Part shown: positions 60,502 to 64,000 of the stretch, in pieces
How the letters are laid out: each line of letters starts with the position of its first letter
Position numbering within the stretch: position 1 is the first letter of the stretch
Assembly: GCA_013398275.1 (NCBI GenBank)
Contig: VZSE01008779.1
Location: 1 to 64,000 of the forward strand
Length of the DNA stretch: 64,000 bases
Direction: 5' to 3'
DNA from: Promerops cafer
Taxonomy: Eukaryota; Chordata; Aves; Passeriformes; Nectariniidae
Program-made: the position numbers and the translations under genes
Notes under the pieces: generated by a model
The model's input: the letters and a program-made list of their open reading frames with translations, nothing else
Database searches by the model: none
Told to the model about the DNA's origin: nothing

Positions 60502-63500
60502 TCAAGGGAATGAGTGTGTGTGTGTGGAGCTCCAACTGCAGGTGGCATTCCTGGAGAATTCCTGGTTGGAGCAGGGAGAATGGATCCTGGGGCAGAATGG
60601 TGTGTTCCTCTGCACGGGCATGAAATCCTCTGGTTTCTCCAGCCCCTGACTCATCCAGCTAGGTTAACAAACCTCAGGCATTGCTGGCATTTCACCTGCC
60701 TGGTGAAATGGGGGAAGATTTCAATCAATAAAAATTGTATTTTTCCAGCTTTGCTTTGGAAACCCTGGAACCTGAAGGAAGCCACTGGATTTTCTTGCAC
60801 ATACCCCCCCTGCAGAAGCTCAGAAAGGCTCCTGCCTCTTTTTGTGCTTCCTGGAGTCACATTTATTGAATGTATGATGGGCAGGTGTGTTCTGCTAGAA
60901 AAGAAACTTCCCAATTGATCAATTGATCACATTGCCTTGTTAATAATTTACTTTGGGGAATTCACTCCAGTTTTTGGCAGCCGTTCTTAGTACAGATGGG
61001 AAGTTCCTCACAGTCAGATGAAAGAAGTTAGGTGAAATATTGTGCTCAGATAACTGGAATAAGTCCTGGATTATCTGTAGATTCTAATATTTAAAATTAG
61101 CTGTATCCATACTACATGCAGGTCTTCAGCACTTCCCAAAGCAAATGGAAGTGTCAGCATGTCAGTGACCCAGGAAAGAAGAGTGCAGAGATCCCAAACC
61201 TTCCCCTAATGCCACCGAATTGTCATTTTCTCAATGTGTCATATGCCTGGCAGTTCAGCATCATTCTATGGTCTTGGGGTCTATGGTGGGGGGAAATTCA
61301 GGATTGACATCTGTAGCTCAGGTTATTAACGAAGCTTAGGAAAGGCTCCAAGGGCAGCAGGAACCAAAATCTTCTCTCCACAAAATCCTTCCAGGAGCTG
61401 CTCCCTTCCCTGCTTGTGCTGGCCATCCACCTCCCTCACTCCAAGGGGAATTTCCCATGGAAAGCAACCCCTGGAGCACCTCAGGAGGGAAATTGTGCAG
61501 AGCCCGTTGCAAAATCATGGAGAACAGAGTTGCTGGGATGTGGGAAATTACTCAGCCATGCCCTGGTCCTGAGATCAGTGGTGTCCATTTGCTATTCCTG
61601 ACATTTCTCATGGATGTGTGTGCTCATTGTCTCCCCAGTATTTCATCCAAGGGCTATTTCAGTGCCTGTGTCAGAGCAATTAAAAGTTTTTTCCCAGTGC
61701 CTCATTTACATCTCCATTAATTCAATATAAACTTGTGCTAGAGAATAAATTCTCTTTCCCCTTGCAGAAATCTTTTTCATATTTAAACATGATTATCATG
61801 TCTTGCTTCACTCATTTTCCCTCTAAATTAATCAGCACCAATAATCTCAGCACTTCCTCGTGGTCAGGGTTCACGGTTCTCCTCTGCATTCCTTTCTCCT
61901 GCTGGAACATGGTGCTGATAATGGAATTCTTTATTTTATATCACTTAGTGATATGGGCTTTTAGAGCTCTGATCTGGGCACATGCAAATTTGTGAGGATT
62001 TTCTGGGACACACCAGGCTCAGCACACAAGGAAGGAGAAAAAACTGCGAATTTTATTTATTTAGGAAAACATCCGAAGTGGCTGCTGCCACTGGGGTGCC
62101 TCACTGGGGAGAGGAAAGAGAATTTTGCTGGATTTACTCCACATCCCAAGTTTGTGAAAAGCTAAAAAGGTCCTGCTCTTGTTTTGATCATGGATTTCAT
62201 CCTGGATTTTTTTAAGGCTGCCCCAGCCTTTAATAGAGTTGGAGCTGCCCCATCCTCAGTTCTGAATGAGGAATTTTACCTTGAAGCTGAGTGAATTGTC
62301 AGCAGTGAATGATTTTTTTAGGAAGTGACTTCCATAGGATTATCCTTGGGGAAGGCAGGCTGGGAATCACCTGAGAGGTGCTTGAAGTGTTGCTTTTTCT
62401 TCTTCCACTTCAAGAACCAGTGGTGACCTGCTGGAGACAATTTACCTGGCCACCCCTATCCAAGTGGGAAGATATGGCAGGAATTAGATGAAATACTGGG
62501 AATGCAGGGGCTGATTTCCCAGGCTGACCTGGGGATGCCTTCAGTGATTTGCACATTAATGGAGTGACACAAACAACCTGTCCCTGGATAAACTCTTGGG
62601 AAAAGAGGAGCTAAATCTCTGTGGAAGTGTTTGATCTGGTCAAGGGCAGCAGTATTGATCAAACCTGGGGTCAGGGAGGAGGAAATTGAGTCTTAATCCT
62701 GGGATTTGTGTGTCCTTCAGCCACAAGGACCTCGTGTGTCTTCTCCCTGGAAAAAATTGCCCCCATCAAGGTAAATTCAGGTAAAGTTTCATCCCAAGTT
62801 TATTCCCTACTGTGGCAGATGACTGGAGGACTCTTGACCCCCAAGATTAAAGCACAAAATAGAATTTGTCCCACGGCATTGCATTTGTGGTTCTTTCATG
62901 ACTCTGTCCTGTGTCCATCGGTTCATTTTAAAAACATCTTTGGTTCTGTGGTTCTGTGCATTCCCATATTCCAAAATCAGGACAGAGCACTTTGATCCTG
63001 GTTTGGAATCCTGTAACGCATCAGCTGTGGGATTATCTGAGTGATACTCACACAAAAAACCTGTCCAGGGCAGGGCAGGGCTTTGAGAGGCATGAGCTGA
63101 GCTCAGAGTCAGAGCTGTGAGGAGTGGTCTACTTGACTTCATCATTACGAGCAAGCAGCCTGGGAAGGGAAGGGAATTTTCCTTCGAGGTTGACGCTTTC
63201 CACTGATACAGGTCTTTAAAAGCAGTGCACAGCTGATAAAAGTTATTTAAAGAACTGTTAAACAGAAGAAAAAAAATCCAGAACAGCTCTAATTGTCATG
63301 GAATGCCATAAATTATTTAATTAGTGCTAATGAAAACAAAGAGGGGTTTAATACCATAAATAAATCTGAGAAACAAGGGGCTCTCTAATGATAAAGTGAG
63401 AAGCAAAATTTCTCTTTTTGGACAATGCTGTGTAGTTTAAGGCAGATTGATTTCTGTATATGCAAAGAATCATGATAGGAAATGGTGTAGAAGACAGAAA

Positions 63501-64000
63501 AGGTCAGAAAAATCCAAGATGGGAGATGTTTATAGAATTAAAATGGATGGGAGATTGTCTTCCCTTGGGTAAAGAATATGTGGCATTAATGTCAAAGAAA
63601 TCTTAAATTCCAGAGGCAAAACTGATGGACTGATGGAAGAATTACAGTCAGAGGGTCAGGACTGGAATCACTGAGGAACCCTGGAGTTTGGGGTGTTTTC
63701 CTTCCCTGGGGCTCTGCAATCCCCAAACCCTGGGAGCCATGCAGGTCCTGGGCTGGTTCAGCAGCACCAAACATCCCCAGAGGGGCAGGGACTGGCCCTG
63801 GCTACTCCAGGCATAGCCAGGTGGCCACCATTGGCTCAGGAGGTCCCTGGCCCAGCAATGAGCTGGTGTCACTCAGCTGGAACAGGAAAAGTCCATTTTC
63901 TCTGTGCCCTGTCCTGATTTTCTCCTAATTCCTGGGGTTTTCTGAGCTGTTAGAGGCAGGTTGAGGGAAGCTGTGAGCTGCAATGAGCTCTTCTCCTACC
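60502..64000. other. long unassigned stretch to window end
   Basis: No CR1, LTR, tandem array or coding exon recognised in the last 3.5 kb apart from a short CAGGG repeat near 63066. Confidence 0.4.

Overview
The window looks like non-coding DNA from a bird, most likely a songbird (passerine). The evidence is repeat content. At least fifteen 3'-end fragments of CR1 LINEs are spread over both strands; CR1 is the dominant retrotransposon of birds. There are also several endogenous retrovirus (ERV) long terminal repeats (LTRs) of types I associate with passerines from memory. I found no protein-coding gene, tRNA, rRNA or CRISPR array that I can defend. The open frames of 60-206 codons are either translations of CR1/LTR sequence or lengths expected by chance in 64 kb. 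The window is probably intergenic or a large intron.

Layout. 1-1323: the 5' end of an ERV on the minus strand (LTR, a tRNA-Pro-like primer binding site, splice donor, GC-box/AP-1-rich stretch); the rest lies off the left edge. 2492-3072: a solo LTR with a perfect 4-bp target duplication. 3639-6204: a problem region with three single-N gaps, a nearly identical 465-bp block present twice, and a 1.46-kb segment between the copies that stops 24 bases into an LTR. 7013-7600: a probable LTR. 8530-8931: a solo LTR inside a CAT/ATC microsatellite. 10-23 kb: CR1 fragments, a TA/CA/TG block at 14.8 kb, and a GC-richer stretch with hairpins near 19.4-19.9 kb. 23.2-23.9 kb: an ERVL-like LTR. 24.65-24.78 kb: a poly-T tract broken by an N. 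28.6-29.1 kb: a minisatellite. 29.8-30.3 kb: an LTR-like piece. 30.6 kb: a trinucleotide mosaic. 34.4-34.8 kb: an LTR nested in a CR1. 36.9-37.8 kb: a 32-bp tandem repeat, a 42-bp palindrome and a second hairpin. 46.7-47.1 kb: a second minisatellite. 55.7-56.8 kb: two small tandem arrays and a candidate LTR. 60.06-60.50 kb: another LTR. The remainder is single-copy-looking, moderately AT-rich sequence.

There is no gene system to reconstruct. The elements that could act on genes are the LTRs, which carry TATA boxes, polyadenylation signals, octamer, YY1, CCAAT, GC-box and AP-1 motifs. The observations most worth checking are the N-bounded duplication with its truncated LTR, the 42-bp palindrome, the nested LTR in CR1, the proviral 5' end, and a 34-35 bp sequence shared between 17.55 kb and 21.27 kb.
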